A stretch of 64,000 bases of DNA. Origin: Ferrovibrio terrae. Its GTDB lineage: Bacteria > Pseudomonadota > Alphaproteobacteria > Ferrovibrionales > Ferrovibrionaceae. The DNA lies in assembly GCF_007197755.1 (NCBI RefSeq), contig NZ_CP041636.1, forward strand, positions 4,190,001 through 4,254,000. The letters run 5' to 3'. The translations under genes were made by a program, and so were the position numbers. Below the pieces are notes generated by a model. That model did not search any database. It saw only the letters and a program-made list of their open reading frames with translations, and was not told the DNA's origin. Shown here in pieces: positions 18,014 to 27,253 of the stretch (position 1 is the stretch's first letter; each line of letters begins with the position of its first letter).

Positions 18014-18226
18014 ATGAGCACCTGGGAAATCGTGAACCGCCACGTCGAAGCCGTTTTGGCTGAGGCATTAACGACAGGCATACCGCCAGAAACGGTTGCC
18101 AGCACGCTGATTACGGAGGCGATACGTATTCTGAAAACCCGTCGGCCGGTAAACGACATTCGTGCCGAACTACAATTCGCGATCGAGAATCTTGTGGACC
18201 GCGACTATGAATTCATGCGGCCCTGA
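18014..18226 (+). CDS. Small conserved hypothetical protein
   Basis: A 70-residue, helical, acidic protein (MSTWEIVNRHVEAVLAEALT...) with no cysteine or membrane segment. Its amphipathic pattern and regular codon use look like real coding sequence. The ribosome site is weak. It is convergent with a small minus-strand gene 12 nt beyond its stop. I do not know a family. Confidence 0.5.
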   Translation: MSTWEIVNRHVEAVLAEALTTGIPPETVASTLITEAIRILKTRRPVNDIRAELQFAIENLVDRDYEFMRP

Positions 18227-18238
18227 GTGGCCGGATCT

Positions 18239-18457
18239 TCAACCCTTGCGCCGACCTGATTCCACCTGCACCACGCGCATGAACAAGGTGCGCGGCGGCA
18301 TCTGGTCGAGGCCAACCTCGCCCACCGGGTGAACGGCTGCCATCGTGCCGGCGGCGCCCGTGGCGAAATTGTCGTCGAACATGGCGTCGATGCTGCGTTC
18401 GATGCCCCGGAAGGGATTGAGACTGCGGCTGAAGGGAGTGAATTCGTCCTTGGCCAT
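18239..18457 (-). CDS. Small hypothetical protein
   Basis: A 72-residue frame from ATG 18457 (MAKDEFTPFSRSLNPFRGIE), preceded by CCGGAG at reasonable spacing. It is a soluble protein with an ERSIDAMFDDNFATG stretch and the C-terminal MRVVQVESGRRKG. No recognised domain. It is isolated between convergent genes; moderate support from the ribosome site and length only. Confidence 0.45.
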   Translation of the reverse strand: MAKDEFTPFSRSLNPFRGIERSIDAMFDDNFATGAAGTMAAVHPVGEVGLDQMPPRTLFMRVVQVESGRRKG

Positions 18458-18545
18458 GGGAGGGCTCCGGCAGACAGAACTGGCTGTCGGACGAACGCGG
18501 CAAACCCGCCGGCGTTCCGTTGCGCTGTAAAATAATCAGCCGGGC

Positions 18546-18947
18546 TCACCCCGCGTCGAGTCGGGCTACCAGCTTCTTCGGCGCGATCAGGCGGTAGCTG
18601 CGACGCACCAGTTCGGCCACGTCCTTCCAGTCAGCCTTGCGATCCAGCCACATGCCGACCCAGCCCTTGTGACCCAGATAGGGCGGCACGAAGAAACGGT
18701 CGGGATCGGCCTGCACCAGCAGTTCCTGGCTGCCCTCCTGCGCCTTGCACCAGACCGCGTCGCGTTCGTCGATGGCGCTCTGCAGGGCGAAGATCTTGCC
18801 GCGGATCCGATAGGTCGGGATGTCCCAGGTTTCGCGCTCCTCGGACTCGGGCAGCGCCAGGCAGATGGCGCGCAGCCGGTCGGTCGGTCCACGCGGCTTC
18901 AGCTTGCGGACGTCGTTCTTCTTCGGCACCTGGTATTTCTTCGCCAT
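18546..18947 (-). CDS. MmcQ/YjbR-family protein
   Basis: A 133-residue protein of the CyaY-like YjbR/MmcQ family. Diagnostic parts are ALPESEERETWDIPTYRIRG and KIFALQSA in the first half, then FFVPPYLGHKGWVGMWLD and a C-terminal VRRSYRLIAPKKL helix. These proteins are often annotated as DNA-binding, though a firm role is lacking. The ATG overlaps the upstream radical SAM gene's stop by one base, so the two are co-translated. Confidence 0.85.
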   Translation of the reverse strand: MAKKYQVPKKNDVRKLKPRGPTDRLRAICLALPESEERETWDIPTYRIRGKIFALQSAIDERDAVWCKAQEGSQELLVQADPDRFFVPPYLGHKGWVGMWLDRKADWKDVAELVRRSYRLIAPKKLVARLDAG

Positions 18948-20056
18948 CAGAATAGCATCCCCTGCCGGTCATCCAGCGGTGGTGCGCGGAACAGGTCCTT
19001 GCGCAGACGCAGACGCCGCTCGTTAAAGCCGATGCGTTTGATCGCCTTGCCGAAACGCTGCGCGATCAGGTCGGCATAGGCGCCCTCGCCACGCATGCGT
19101 CCGCCGAAATCGGCCACGTAATCCTTTCCGCCGCGCGACTCCTGCACCAGCTTCATCACCTTGGAGGCGCGATCAGGATAATGCTCCTGCAGCCATTCGC
19201 GCCACAGCTCCTTCAGCTCGTACGGCAGGCGCAGCAAGACCCAGCCGGCTTCGCGCGCACCCGCCTGCCATGCGGCTTCCAGCAGGTTTTCCAGCTCCAT
19301 GTCGTTGATCGCCGGAATCATCGGCGCCGTCATCACGCCGGCCGGAATGCCGGCCTCGTTGAGCAGGCGAATGGCTTCCAGACGCTTGGGCGGCGTCGAG
19401 GCCCGGGGCTCCATTTTTCGCGCAAGCTGCCGGTCCAGCGTGGTGAGCGACAGGTACACCTTCACCAGATCCAGTTTGGCCATTTCGGACAGGATGTCGA
19501 TATCCCGCGTGACTAAATGGTTCTTGGTGACGATGCCGAGCGGATGGCGGGTTTCCAGCAGCACCTGCAGGATCGAGCGCGTGATCTTCTGGTCGCGCTC
19601 CACCGGCTGATACGGATCGGTGTTGGTGCCCATCGACATGGTGGCGACGCGATAACCGCTTTTCGCCAGTTCCTTGCGCAGCAGGGCTGCGGCATCGGGT
19701 TTGATCACGATCTGCGTTTCGAAATCCAGCCCGGGTGAATAGCCGAGATAGGCATGGCTCGGACGTGCGAAACAGTAGATGCAGCCATGCTCGCAGCCGC
19801 GATAGGGATTGATCGAACGATCGAAGGGAATGTCGGGCGACTTGTTCCAGGCGATGATGCTGCGGCTGCTGTCGAGATGCAGCGTGGTGCGCAGCGGATC
19901 GGCGGTTTCCAGATTGTCCCAGCCGTCATCCTCGCGTTGCCGGGTTTCAGTGTCGTAACGGCTGCGCACGGCAGACACCGCCCCGCGCCCGCGCCGGGCG
20001 TCGGGATGCGCATGGTCAGCCGCCGTGGAAACCGCTCGATCCGTGAATTTCGCCAT
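18947..20056 (-). CDS. PA0069-family radical SAM protein (SplB-like)
   Basis: A 369-residue radical SAM enzyme. The cluster motif is NPYRGCEHGCIYCFARPSHA (C88, C92, C95), a CxxxCxxC arrangement followed by the R-P-S-H of the PA0069 subgroup. IIAWNKSPDIPFDRSI precedes it, and SMGTNTDPYQPVERD and VKVYLSLTTLDRQLARKMEP follow. The start was placed at ATG 20056 (MAKFTDRA) rather than upstream. The family resembles spore photoproduct lyase but its substrate is unknown; a DNA-repair role is often suggested. It overlaps the YjbR gene by 1 nt. Confidence 0.88.
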   Translation of the reverse strand: MAKFTDRAVSTAADHAHPDARRGRGAVSAVRSRYDTETRQREDDGWDNLETADPLRTTLHLDSSRSIIAWNKSPDIPFDRSINPYRGCEHGCIYCFARPSHAYLGYSPGLDFETQIVIKPDAAALLRKELAKSGYRVATMSMGTNTDPYQPVERDQKITRSILQVLLETRHPLGIVTKNHLVTRDIDILSEMAKLDLVKVYLSLTTLDRQLARKMEPRASTPPKRLEAIRLLNEAGIPAGVMTAPMIPAINDMELENLLEAAWQAGAREAGWVLLRLPYELKELWREWLQEHYPDRASKVMKLVQESRGGKDYVADFGGRMRGEGAYADLIAQRFGKAIKRIGFNERRLRLRKDLFRAPPLDDRQGMLF

Positions 20057-20113
20057 GGCCACAACAATAGCGCGACCATGAGAACATTTCAAGAACCAGG
20101 GTGAGCGGTGTTT

Positions 20114-20257
20114 TTAAAAGCGGAACATCGAACCGACGCGGCCGCCGCCCGAGCCGCCATTTTCACTGCCGCTGCCATTCAGCGAGGCGTTGCTGTTGGC
20201 GCAGCCGCCCATAACCAGCAAAACAGCGCAAATCATCAAGGATCTGGTAACAGTCAT
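20114..20257 (-). CDS. Small putative lipoprotein, 47 residues
   Basis: Read directly: ATG 20257 to TAA 20114. The product begins MTVTRSLMICAVLLVMGGCA, i.e. a charged start, hydrophobic core and a lipobox ending MGGC at residue 19. The mature peptide is only about 29 residues and rich in Asn, Ser and Gly, ending MFRF. GGGGAGAA lies about 8-13 nt upstream of the ATG. It is similar in style to the small entericidin-like or peptidoglycan-associated lipoproteins common in alphaproteobacteria, but I cannot assign a family. Confidence 0.6.
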   Translation of the reverse strand: MTVTRSLMICAVLLVMGGCANSNASLNGSGSENGGSGGGRVGSMFRF

Positions 20258-20311
20258 TGTTTCAATTCTCCCCGAGTGATGACCGAAGTATACGTTCGGC
20301 GGCTCGGATGG

Positions 20312-20758
20312 TCAAAGTTCGACGTTGTAGCGGACGAAAGGAGCGCGCTTGGCGACCCGCTCATAGAGCCGTCGAGCTGTGCCGTTGAACTCCTCGGTCT
20401 GCCAGTAGAGCACGGCGGCACCCTTCGCCCTCGAGGCCTCGGTGACGGCCGCGATCAGGCGGCGGCCGATGCGTTTGCCACGCGCCTCCGGCACCACGAA
20501 CAGGTCCTGCAGATAGACATTGCCGCCCATATTCCAGGTGGAAGCGTGCAGCAGGTATTGCACCAGGCCCAGCGCACGCTCGCCTTCCCAGGCCATCAGC
20601 CCCTCGATTGCATCTTTCGGATCGTTTAGGCGCGCCCAGGTGAAATCGGTGACGGCCCCGGGCACGGACTTTTCGTAGAAGGCGAGATAGCCGAGCCAGA
20701 GCGGCTCCCATTGCGCGCGTTCAGAGGCGGCAACCGGACGAATAACGATATCGGACAT
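20312..20758 (-). CDS. GNAT-family N-acetyltransferase
   Basis: A 148-residue acetyl-CoA-dependent acyltransferase. The acetyl-CoA pyrophosphate loop is in LQDLFVVPEARGKRIGRRLI (R-G-K-R-I-G), followed by an AVTEASRAKGAAVLYWQT helix-strand and FNGTARRLYERVAKRAPFV. ATG 20758 gives MSDIVIRPVAASERAQWEPL, the usual N-terminal GNAT strand; longer starts add non-GNAT sequence. The substrate is unknown. It is a single gene without tight coupling to its neighbours. Confidence 0.88.
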   Translation of the reverse strand: MSDIVIRPVAASERAQWEPLWLGYLAFYEKSVPGAVTDFTWARLNDPKDAIEGLMAWEGERALGLVQYLLHASTWNMGGNVYLQDLFVVPEARGKRIGRRLIAAVTEASRAKGAAVLYWQTEEFNGTARRLYERVAKRAPFVRYNVEL

Positions 20759-20864
20759 GGAGGCGGGATTCCTTCGGATCAACTGTAATCCGATTACCCC
20801 GGTGCCGGCCCCAGGGTAAGCACCAGTTCCGGCAAATCCGATGGAGCCAGTTCTACAGGATGGC

Positions 20865-21434
20865 TTACTGGCCGCCGCCGCGCCGCTCATGTTCGCGCAG
20901 ACGCGGAAACAGCTCGACGAAATTGCACGGCTTGTGCCGGTAGTCGAGCTGGTCTTTCAGGATCATGTCCCAGGCATCGCGGCAGGCGCCGGGCGAGCCG
21001 GGCAGCGCAAAAAGATACGTCCCACGCGTGACGCCGGCGGTGGCGCGCGACTGGATCGTGGAGGTGCCGATCTTCTGGTAACTGAGCATGCGGAACAGCT
21101 CGCCAAAGCCGGGGATGCTTTTCTCGTAGATGCCCTCGAAGGCTTCCGGCGTCACGTCGCGACCGGTGACGCCGGTGCCACCGGTGGCCAGGATCACATC
21201 CACCGTTTCGTCGTCGATCCAGTCGTTGAGCTGGCCCTGGATCTCTTCGACGTCGTCTTTCACGATGGCGCGCGCCGCCAGCTGATGCCCGGCCTCGGTC
21301 AGCCGCTCGGCCAGCGTATTGCCGGATTTGTCGTCGTCGAAGCTGCGCGTGTCCGATACGGTCAGCACGGCGATGCGCACCGGCACGAACAGGCGCTTAC
21401 CCTCGGTATCGATGAAGGATTGGAGATCGGTCAT
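20865..21434 (-). CDS. moaB: Molybdenum cofactor biosynthesis protein B
   Basis: A 189-residue MogA/MoaB-type protein that adenylates molybdopterin before metal insertion. Key motif [20 protein letters not shown] (from residue 84) is the substrate-binding loop; [20 protein letters not shown] is the N-terminal strand and [20 protein letters not shown] is the family C-terminal loop. It is soluble and of typical length. It lies apart from the mobA/fdhD operon (3.3-4.2 kb), so cofactor genes are dispersed. Confidence 0.92.
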   Translation of the reverse strand: MTDLQSFIDTEGKRLFVPVRIAVLTVSDTRSFDDDKSGNTLAERLTEAGHQLAARAIVKDDVEEIQGQLNDWIDDETVDVILATGGTGVTGRDVTPEAFEGIYEKSIPGFGELFRMLSYQKIGTSTIQSRATAGVTRGTYLFALPGSPGACRDAWDMILKDQLDYRHKPCNFVELFPRLREHERRGGGQ

Positions 21435-21495
21435 GGCGGCTCCCGGGACTGAGACGCATTTAAGTTAGGATGAGGGGCGCCGCACGGCTAGGCGT

Positions 21496-23286
21496 TCAGT
21501 TCTTTTTATCCGCGCGCTGGTCGCCCCGATCCAGCCCGCGATAGAGCGGCCATTCGCCGGTCATGGCGGCCGCCAGAGAATTATCGCTCTGGCCAATACG
21601 CGAACGGTAGATCCAGTAATTGGTCAGCACGCGCTGCACGAAAATCCGCGTCTCACTAAGCGGAATCGTCTCGATGAACAGGAACGGATCGTTCGCCGCC
21701 ACATCGGGATTGGCGCGGATCCATTTCTGCAGGTTGCCGGGGCCGCCGTTATAGGCAGCGGCCAGGTGGAACAGGTTGCCGCGGATCATCGGCATTTCCA
21801 GCAGATGCTGCAGATAGCGCTGGCCCAGCTCGATATTGTATTCCGGCGCGAACAGCTTATGCCGGCCCTTCTTGTGCCGCAGGCTGCTGTCACCCGCCAC
21901 CGCACCCGCCGTGCGCGGCATCAGCTGCATCAAGCCGGTCGCGCCGGCCGTGCTCATGGCACGCGCGTTGAAAGCACTTTCCTGCCGCATGAAGGCGAAG
22001 ACCAGCGCGCGGTCCACGCTGAAACCGCCTTCCGGTTCCCAGGGCGGCAGCGGATACAGCGCGTGATCGTGGCTCTCGCCCTTCACGTTGTACCAGGCGA
22101 TGGCGATACGCATGGTGGAGGCCGGCGCCTGCATGCGGCTGACGAGGCCGAGCAGCGCCGAGGCCAGATCATCGCTCGCCTGGGCGAACAGCCGCGTCAC
22201 CTCGCGGTCGGCCGGCACAGCCTCGCCTACCTCCGACAGCGCCAGCGCGCGGCGGATGGCGGGAATGTCTTTCAGTCGGCGGATTTCATCGGCCGACAAC
22301 GGCGGCGGCGTCCAGGCAAAGGGCTGGTCGGTGCCAAGCTGCGACAGGCTGAGCTGGCCATAGAACGTGCGTTCTTCCTTGGCGCCGACTTCGAGCAGGC
22401 GGATCGCCTCTGACGGCTGGCGCAGGCGCAGCATCACGCGTGCGCCCCACCAGGCCCCGGCCGAACGGTCCCAAGCCGTCGCGTTCTTGGAGAAAGCGAG
22501 ATTCTCGAAATGATGTGCCGCGTTGTCGTAGCGGCCGAGACGCCAGGCTGCCAGACCGGCGATCCAGTCGGTATCAGCCACACGGGCACGCGAACGCTGG
22601 GCTGCGGGCGCCGCCAGCACCAGCGCCTTTTCGTCGTTGCCTTCCAGCACATGCAGCCAGGCCAGCCGTTTGCGCCACTCATCGTATTCGGACGCACTCA
22701 CCTTGCTGCGGATATCGGGCCTGTTCAGAAACGCTTCAGCCTCGCCGAGCCGCTCACGCTTCAGCAGCGCGGCGTACTGACCGGCGGCCTGGCTGATCTC
22801 GCGCGCATAGGCGGGATCGCGGTCACGCGGCTGCGTCCGGCGGCGCGTGGTGGCGACAAGGCCGGGATCGCCGTCATAGTCACCCACTTCAACGCCGATC
22901 GGCGCCGGCGGCGCCTTGTCCTTGCGCGGCTTCTTGCGCATTGCGATGCCGTAGACCTCCTCGGCGCCCGGATGGTCGCGATACTGCTTCAGCCAGGCGA
23001 GCAGTTCGGGATACGAACTGTTGTAGGCGGTGGGATGCAGATAGCGCTGCTGCAGCACATGGCCGAGTAGCAGCTTGTCGGAAAGCTTCGCGATCTCGCG
23101 ATCGGCTTTCGCCCAGTCCTGATCGGCCTGATATTCAAAGATGCGTTCGTAGCGGGCGATATCGTCGGCGCGCAGCACAGATGGCAGATCGGTCTGCGCC
23201 GCAGCCGGAACCGCCGCAGCCAACAGAAGCCCCGCAAAGAGGACGAGCCCCCGCAGATGCCTATTCTTCCCCGCCCCGTTTTTCAT
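21496..23286 (-). CDS. Soluble lytic murein transglycosylase
   Basis: A 596-residue periplasmic enzyme cleaving the MurNAc-GlcNAc bond of peptidoglycan with 1,6-anhydro product. The signal peptide (about 1-30, HLRGLVLFAGLLLAAAV then PAAAQ) is followed by a long alpha-helical superhelix of short repeats (about 40-400). The C-terminal SLT domain contains RQESAFNARAMSTAGATGLM, with catalytic E436, then QLMPRTAGAV and HLAAAYNGGPGNLQKW. The layout is like E. coli Slt70. It stands alone on the minus strand. Confidence 0.92.
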   Translation of the reverse strand: MKNGAGKNRHLRGLVLFAGLLLAAAVPAAAQTDLPSVLRADDIARYERIFEYQADQDWAKADREIAKLSDKLLLGHVLQQRYLHPTAYNSSYPELLAWLKQYRDHPGAEEVYGIAMRKKPRKDKAPPAPIGVEVGDYDGDPGLVATTRRRTQPRDRDPAYAREISQAAGQYAALLKRERLGEAEAFLNRPDIRSKVSASEYDEWRKRLAWLHVLEGNDEKALVLAAPAAQRSRARVADTDWIAGLAAWRLGRYDNAAHHFENLAFSKNATAWDRSAGAWWGARVMLRLRQPSEAIRLLEVGAKEERTFYGQLSLSQLGTDQPFAWTPPPLSADEIRRLKDIPAIRRALALSEVGEAVPADREVTRLFAQASDDLASALLGLVSRMQAPASTMRIAIAWYNVKGESHDHALYPLPPWEPEGGFSVDRALVFAFMRQESAFNARAMSTAGATGLMQLMPRTAGAVAGDSSLRHKKGRHKLFAPEYNIELGQRYLQHLLEMPMIRGNLFHLAAAYNGGPGNLQKWIRANPDVAANDPFLFIETIPLSETRIFVQRVLTNYWIYRSRIGQSDNSLAAAMTGEWPLYRGLDRGDQRADKKN

Positions 23287-23369
23287 CGCTGCCTCGCATA
23301 GCGCAGATGCGCTGCAGGCACAACTAAACTTGCCGCAACCGAGAGTCGCGATTGTGGTTTTTCAAGGAC

Positions 23370-24572
23370 TTAGACGCGAGGTAATTTCCACACCATCAGC
23401 GCCGATACCACGCAGCCGGCGGTGCAGATCAGGATCGGCCAGGTGTAGCTGCCGGTCGTATCGAAAACCCAGCCGGCCAGCGTGGGCCCCAGCAGCGTGC
23501 CGAAGGCCACTGATGTGTAGAGCACGCCGAGCACGGCCGACATCGCGCGCAGACCGAAGAGATCCGCAGTGAAGGCCGGCACCAAAGCGACGAAGCCGCC
23601 ATAGAACAGGCCGAAGACCAGCGCGAAAATGGCGAGCGCGGTAAAGCCCTGCGCCACGCTCCAGTAGGCCAGCGCCGCGCCGTTCAGCAGCATAATCAGC
23701 GCCAGGCTGCGGTCGCGACCGATGCGGTCGGCGAGACCGCCGAGCACGAAGCGACCGAGCGTGCTGCCGACGCCGATCAGGCCGACCAGCCAGACGCCTT
23801 CGATGCGGCTCAGGCCCTGATCGGTGGCATAGGGTGCGAGATGCACGAAGGGCACGAAGGTGCCAATGCAGTTGAGCGCGCAGGCAAGGTATAGAAGCCA
23901 GAACACCCGATGCCGCAACACCTGACCAAGCTCAAGCCCGGCAGGCGCGGTCGGTGCCGTGTTGACCGGAGCAGCAGCGCCATCGGGCTGCAATCCCATG
24001 CTGGCCGGCGAGGCCCGCAGCAGCAGCGTGGCCAGAACGCCCAGCACCAGCGTGGCGAAACCGAAAGCGATGTAAGCGCCGCGCCAGCCAAACACTTCGA
24101 TGGCATAAGCGGCCGCCGGCGGTGCAGCCATGGTGCCGATGCCGATACCCGCCACCGCCCAGCCCGAGGCCTGGCCGCGCTTGGCGACGAACCAGCGCTG
24201 CACCGTGCCGATCGCCGGCACATAGGCGAAACCGACGCCAATGCCAATGCCGACGCCGTAGAAGATGATGATCGCCGTCAGGCTGTCGGCGAAGCTGGTG
24301 GCGAACATGCCGGCAGCGACACAGGCCAGACCGAAACCGACAACGGGCTGTGGTCCGATGCGATCGGCCAGCCGGCCGCTGATCGCGCCCAGTGCGAAAT
24401 ACAGGAAGCCGGCGGCAGAGAATACCAGCGAGACCGTGCCGCGCGTCGCGCCGAATTCACGGCTGAGCGGTTCGAAAAAGGCCGGGAAGCTGTAGGCCGC
24501 GCCGAAGCAGGTGAACATCGTCAGGAAGGCAGCCGCCACCACTACCCAGCCGTAAAAAAATTTCGCGGGCAT
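23370..24572 (-). CDS. Major facilitator superfamily transporter
   Basis: A 400-residue inner-membrane transporter with 12 probable helices. The N-terminus (FFYGWVVVAAAFLTMFTCFG) and GRLADRIGPQPVVGFGLA loop between helices 2 and 3 follow the MFS pattern, repeated as GGLADRIGRDRSLALIMLL in the second half. The GWVVV start and ATRGTVSLVFSAAGFLYFAL resemble the oxalate/formate antiporter-like (OFA/MCT) branch, suggesting a monocarboxylate substrate, which is inference. It starts 1 nt inside the end of the uracil-DNA glycosylase gene. Confidence 0.88.
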   Translation of the reverse strand: MPAKFFYGWVVVAAAFLTMFTCFGAAYSFPAFFEPLSREFGATRGTVSLVFSAAGFLYFALGAISGRLADRIGPQPVVGFGLACVAAGMFATSFADSLTAIIIFYGVGIGIGVGFAYVPAIGTVQRWFVAKRGQASGWAVAGIGIGTMAAPPAAAYAIEVFGWRGAYIAFGFATLVLGVLATLLLRASPASMGLQPDGAAAPVNTAPTAPAGLELGQVLRHRVFWLLYLACALNCIGTFVPFVHLAPYATDQGLSRIEGVWLVGLIGVGSTLGRFVLGGLADRIGRDRSLALIMLLNGAALAYWSVAQGFTALAIFALVFGLFYGGFVALVPAFTADLFGLRAMSAVLGVLYTSVAFGTLLGPTLAGWVFDTTGSYTWPILICTAGCVVSALMVWKLPRV

Positions 24573-25465
24573 CAGACGCCCAGTTCGTCCAGCTTGGCAG
24601 CAAGCTCCAGCATGTCGCGCCAGGCTTCGCGCTTCACACCCGGCTGGCGCAGCAGATAGGCGGGATGCAGCATCGGCATGGCAGGGACAGTGACATCGCC
24701 GCGCGTATAGTCATGCCAGCGGCCGCGCACGCGGGTGATGCCCTGCGTGGTGCCGAGCAGTGTGGCGGTCGAGAACTTGCCGGTGCAGACCAGCACCTTC
24801 GGCTGCACCAGCTCGATCAGCCGCTCGATGAACGGGCGGCAGGCGACAATCTCTTCGGTCGAGGGATCGCGATTGCCCGGCGGCCGCCAGAACAGCATGT
24901 TGGAAATGTAGACATTGCTCTCGTCACGGCCGATGGCCTTGAGCATCTTGTCGAGCAACTGTCCGCTCTCGCCCACGAATGGCAGCCCCTGCGCATCCTC
25001 GTCACGGCCCGGCGCCTCGCCCACGATCATCAGTCTGGCCTGCGGGTTGCCGCGCGCGATCACCGTGTTGGTGGCGGTGGCTTTCAGCCCGCAGCCTTCG
25101 AAGGCGCGGATGGCGGCTTCGAGTTCCGCAATGCTGTCGCAGGCACGGGCCGCGCTGGTGGCGGCGGTTTCGGCGGCCTGGGCTGTCAGGCTGACCGGCT
25201 GTGGCGCGCGGGCGGCCAGGGCGGCCTGCACGCCGCTCCCCAGCGTCACCTGTGGAGGGGATGGCTGCGCGGCTGCCCCCAGAGCTGCCGCTACGGCAGC
25301 CGGAACTGCTACGGCTGGCTGCTGTTTGGCTACAGGTTTGGGCGGTGGCGCAACGGTCCGGTCGACCGGCTGCTCGCCAATGGCCTCATCCACCCCCGCC
25401 TCGGTATAGAACAAGGCGATGTCGAGCAGAGAGGGAGGAAAATCAGAGGTTTCCGTGGCGTTCAT
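24572..25465 (-). CDS. Uracil-DNA glycosylase, family 4 type
   Basis: Removes uracil from DNA. The catalytic domain is about 110-297: GEAPGRDEDAQGLPFVGESG (motif A, from 149) and a HPAYLLRQPGVKREAWRDM region holding the second active-site motif. An N-terminal extension of about 105 residues is Ala/Pro-rich and low-complexity, probably a flexible tether as in many alphaproteobacterial members. Cysteines stand at 109, 125, 209 and 227; the first pair is 16 apart rather than a CxxC, so the iron-sulfur cluster is uncertain. The ATG is at 25465. Confidence 0.88.
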   Translation of the reverse strand: MNATETSDFPPSLLDIALFYTEAGVDEAIGEQPVDRTVAPPPKPVAKQQPAVAVPAAVAAALGAAAQPSPPQVTLGSGVQAALAARAPQPVSLTAQAAETAATSAARACDSIAELEAAIRAFEGCGLKATATNTVIARGNPQARLMIVGEAPGRDEDAQGLPFVGESGQLLDKMLKAIGRDESNVYISNMLFWRPPGNRDPSTEEIVACRPFIERLIELVQPKVLVCTGKFSTATLLGTTQGITRVRGRWHDYTRGDVTVPAMPMLHPAYLLRQPGVKREAWRDMLELAAKLDELGV

Positions 25466-25588
25466 AAGGGCTGTTGCGGGTCCCGCCGATTGGCTTGCCC
25501 CCTATAGTCTGGTAAGCAGGCAGGGAGCGTCAAGCTGACCGGCCCTGACGTTCCCAAATAAAAAAACCAGCAATATCTGAGGTGCCCC

Positions 25589-27253
25589 GTGTCGGAACGC
25601 GAATCGATGGAATATGACGTGGTGATCGTCGGTGCAGGCCCGTCCGGCCTGTCCGCCGCGATCCGCCTGAAGCAGCTTGCTGCCGAGCAAAACCACGAGA
25701 TTTCTGTTTGCGTGATCGAAAAAGGCTCCGAGATCGGGGCCCACATCCTGTCTGGTGCGGTGATCGACCCGATCGCCCTGAACGAACTGATCCCGGACTG
25801 GAAGGCCAAGGGCGCGCCGCTGAACACGCCGGTGACCGATGACCGTTTCATGATCCTGACCGAAGCGAATCATATCCCGGTCCCGAATTTCATGCTGCCG
25901 CCGCTGATGAACAATCACGGCAACTACATCGTCTCGCTCGGAAATGTCTGCCGCTGGCTCGCTGCCCAAGCCGAAGAACTGGGCGTGGAGATCTTCCCCG
26001 GCTTCGCCGCCGCCGAAGTGCTGTATGGCGAAAAGGGTGAAGTCGTCGGTGTTGCCACCGGCGACATGGGCATCGGTCGCAACGGCGAAAAGAAATCCGG
26101 CTATACGCCCGGCGTCGAACTGCGCGGCAAGTACACGCTGATCGGTGAAGGCGTGCGCGGTTCGCTAGCCAAGGAACTGCAGAAGAAGTTCAACCTGCGC
26201 GACGGCGTCAGCCCGCAGAAGTTCGGCATCGGCATCAAGGAACTGTGGCAGATCGATCCGGCCAAGCATAAGCCCGGTCTCGTCGTCCATACGCAGGGCT
26301 GGCCGCTCGACAGCGCCACCGGTGGCGGCAGCTTCATGTATCACCTGGAAGACAACCAGGTGGCGGTCGGCTTCGTGATCCATCTGAGCTACGAGAATCC
26401 CTATCTCTCGCCCTTCGACGAATTCCAGCGCTTCAAGACGCATCCGTCCGTGCGCGATTTCTTCGAGGGCGGCAAACGCATCTCCTATGGCGCGCGCGCC
26501 ATCAACGAAGGTGGCCTGCAGTCGATTCCGAAGCTGACTTTCCCGGGCGGCGCGCTGATCGGCTGCTCGGCCGGTTTCGTCAACCTGCCGCGCATCAAGG
26601 GCAGCCACAATGCGATGAAGACCGGCATGCTGGCCGCTGAAGCTGCGTTCGAGGCCCTGAAGGGCGGCGCCACCGGCGGCGACGAACTGGCGGCTTACCC
26701 CGAAGCTTTCAAGGCCTCATGGTCGTTCAAGGACCTGTGGAAGGTGCGCAACGTCAAGCCGTCGCTGAAACACGGCATGTGGATCGGCACGCTGCTGGGC
26801 GGCATCCATATGTGGCTGAACGATCTTGGCCTGGGCTTCCTGGTGCCCTGGACCACACCGCATGCCAAGGCCGATCACGAGACCTTGAAGCTGGCCAGGG
26901 ACTGTCAGCCTATCGCCTACCCCAAGCCGGATGGCAAGATCAGCTTCGACAAGCTGTCTTCGGTGTTCCTGTCGAACACCAACCATGAGGAAGACCAGCC
27001 GATCCATCTGCAGCTCAGAGACCCGTCGATTCCGATCGCCAAGAACTTGCCGATGTATGACGAGCCCGCGCAGCGCTATTGCCCGGCCGGCGTGTATGAG
27101 GTGCTGCGCGACGACAGCGGCAACAATCCGCGCTTCCAGATCAATGCCCAGAACTGCGTCCACTGCAAAACCTGTGATATCAAGGACCCGGCGCAGAACA
27201 TCAACTGGACCGTGCCGGAGGGGGGCGGCGGTCCGAATTATCCCAACATGTGA
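25589..27253 (+). CDS. Electron transfer flavoprotein-ubiquinone oxidoreductase
   Basis: Takes electrons from reduced ETF and passes them to ubiquinone, linking acyl-CoA and amino-acid dehydrogenases to respiration at the inner membrane. The 554-residue protein starts with GTG 25589. [20 protein letters not shown] at 11-30 is the FAD site, and [19 protein letters not shown] follows. The 4Fe-4S cluster is held by C498 (RYCPAG), C523, C526 and C529 ([13 protein letters not shown]). [17 protein letters not shown] is a further hallmark. It is essentially full length. The downstream TPR gene begins at its stop. Confidence 0.95.
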   Translation: MSERESMEYDVVIVGAGPSGLSAAIRLKQLAAEQNHEISVCVIEKGSEIGAHILSGAVIDPIALNELIPDWKAKGAPLNTPVTDDRFMILTEANHIPVPNFMLPPLMNNHGNYIVSLGNVCRWLAAQAEELGVEIFPGFAAAEVLYGEKGEVVGVATGDMGIGRNGEKKSGYTPGVELRGKYTLIGEGVRGSLAKELQKKFNLRDGVSPQKFGIGIKELWQIDPAKHKPGLVVHTQGWPLDSATGGGSFMYHLEDNQVAVGFVIHLSYENPYLSPFDEFQRFKTHPSVRDFFEGGKRISYGARAINEGGLQSIPKLTFPGGALIGCSAGFVNLPRIKGSHNAMKTGMLAAEAAFEALKGGATGGDELAAYPEAFKASWSFKDLWKVRNVKPSLKHGMWIGTLLGGIHMWLNDLGLGFLVPWTTPHAKADHETLKLARDCQPIAYPKPDGKISFDKLSSVFLSNTNHEEDQPIHLQLRDPSIPIAKNLPMYDEPAQRYCPAGVYEVLRDDSGNNPRFQINAQNCVHCKTCDIKDPAQNINWTVPEGGGGPNYPNM

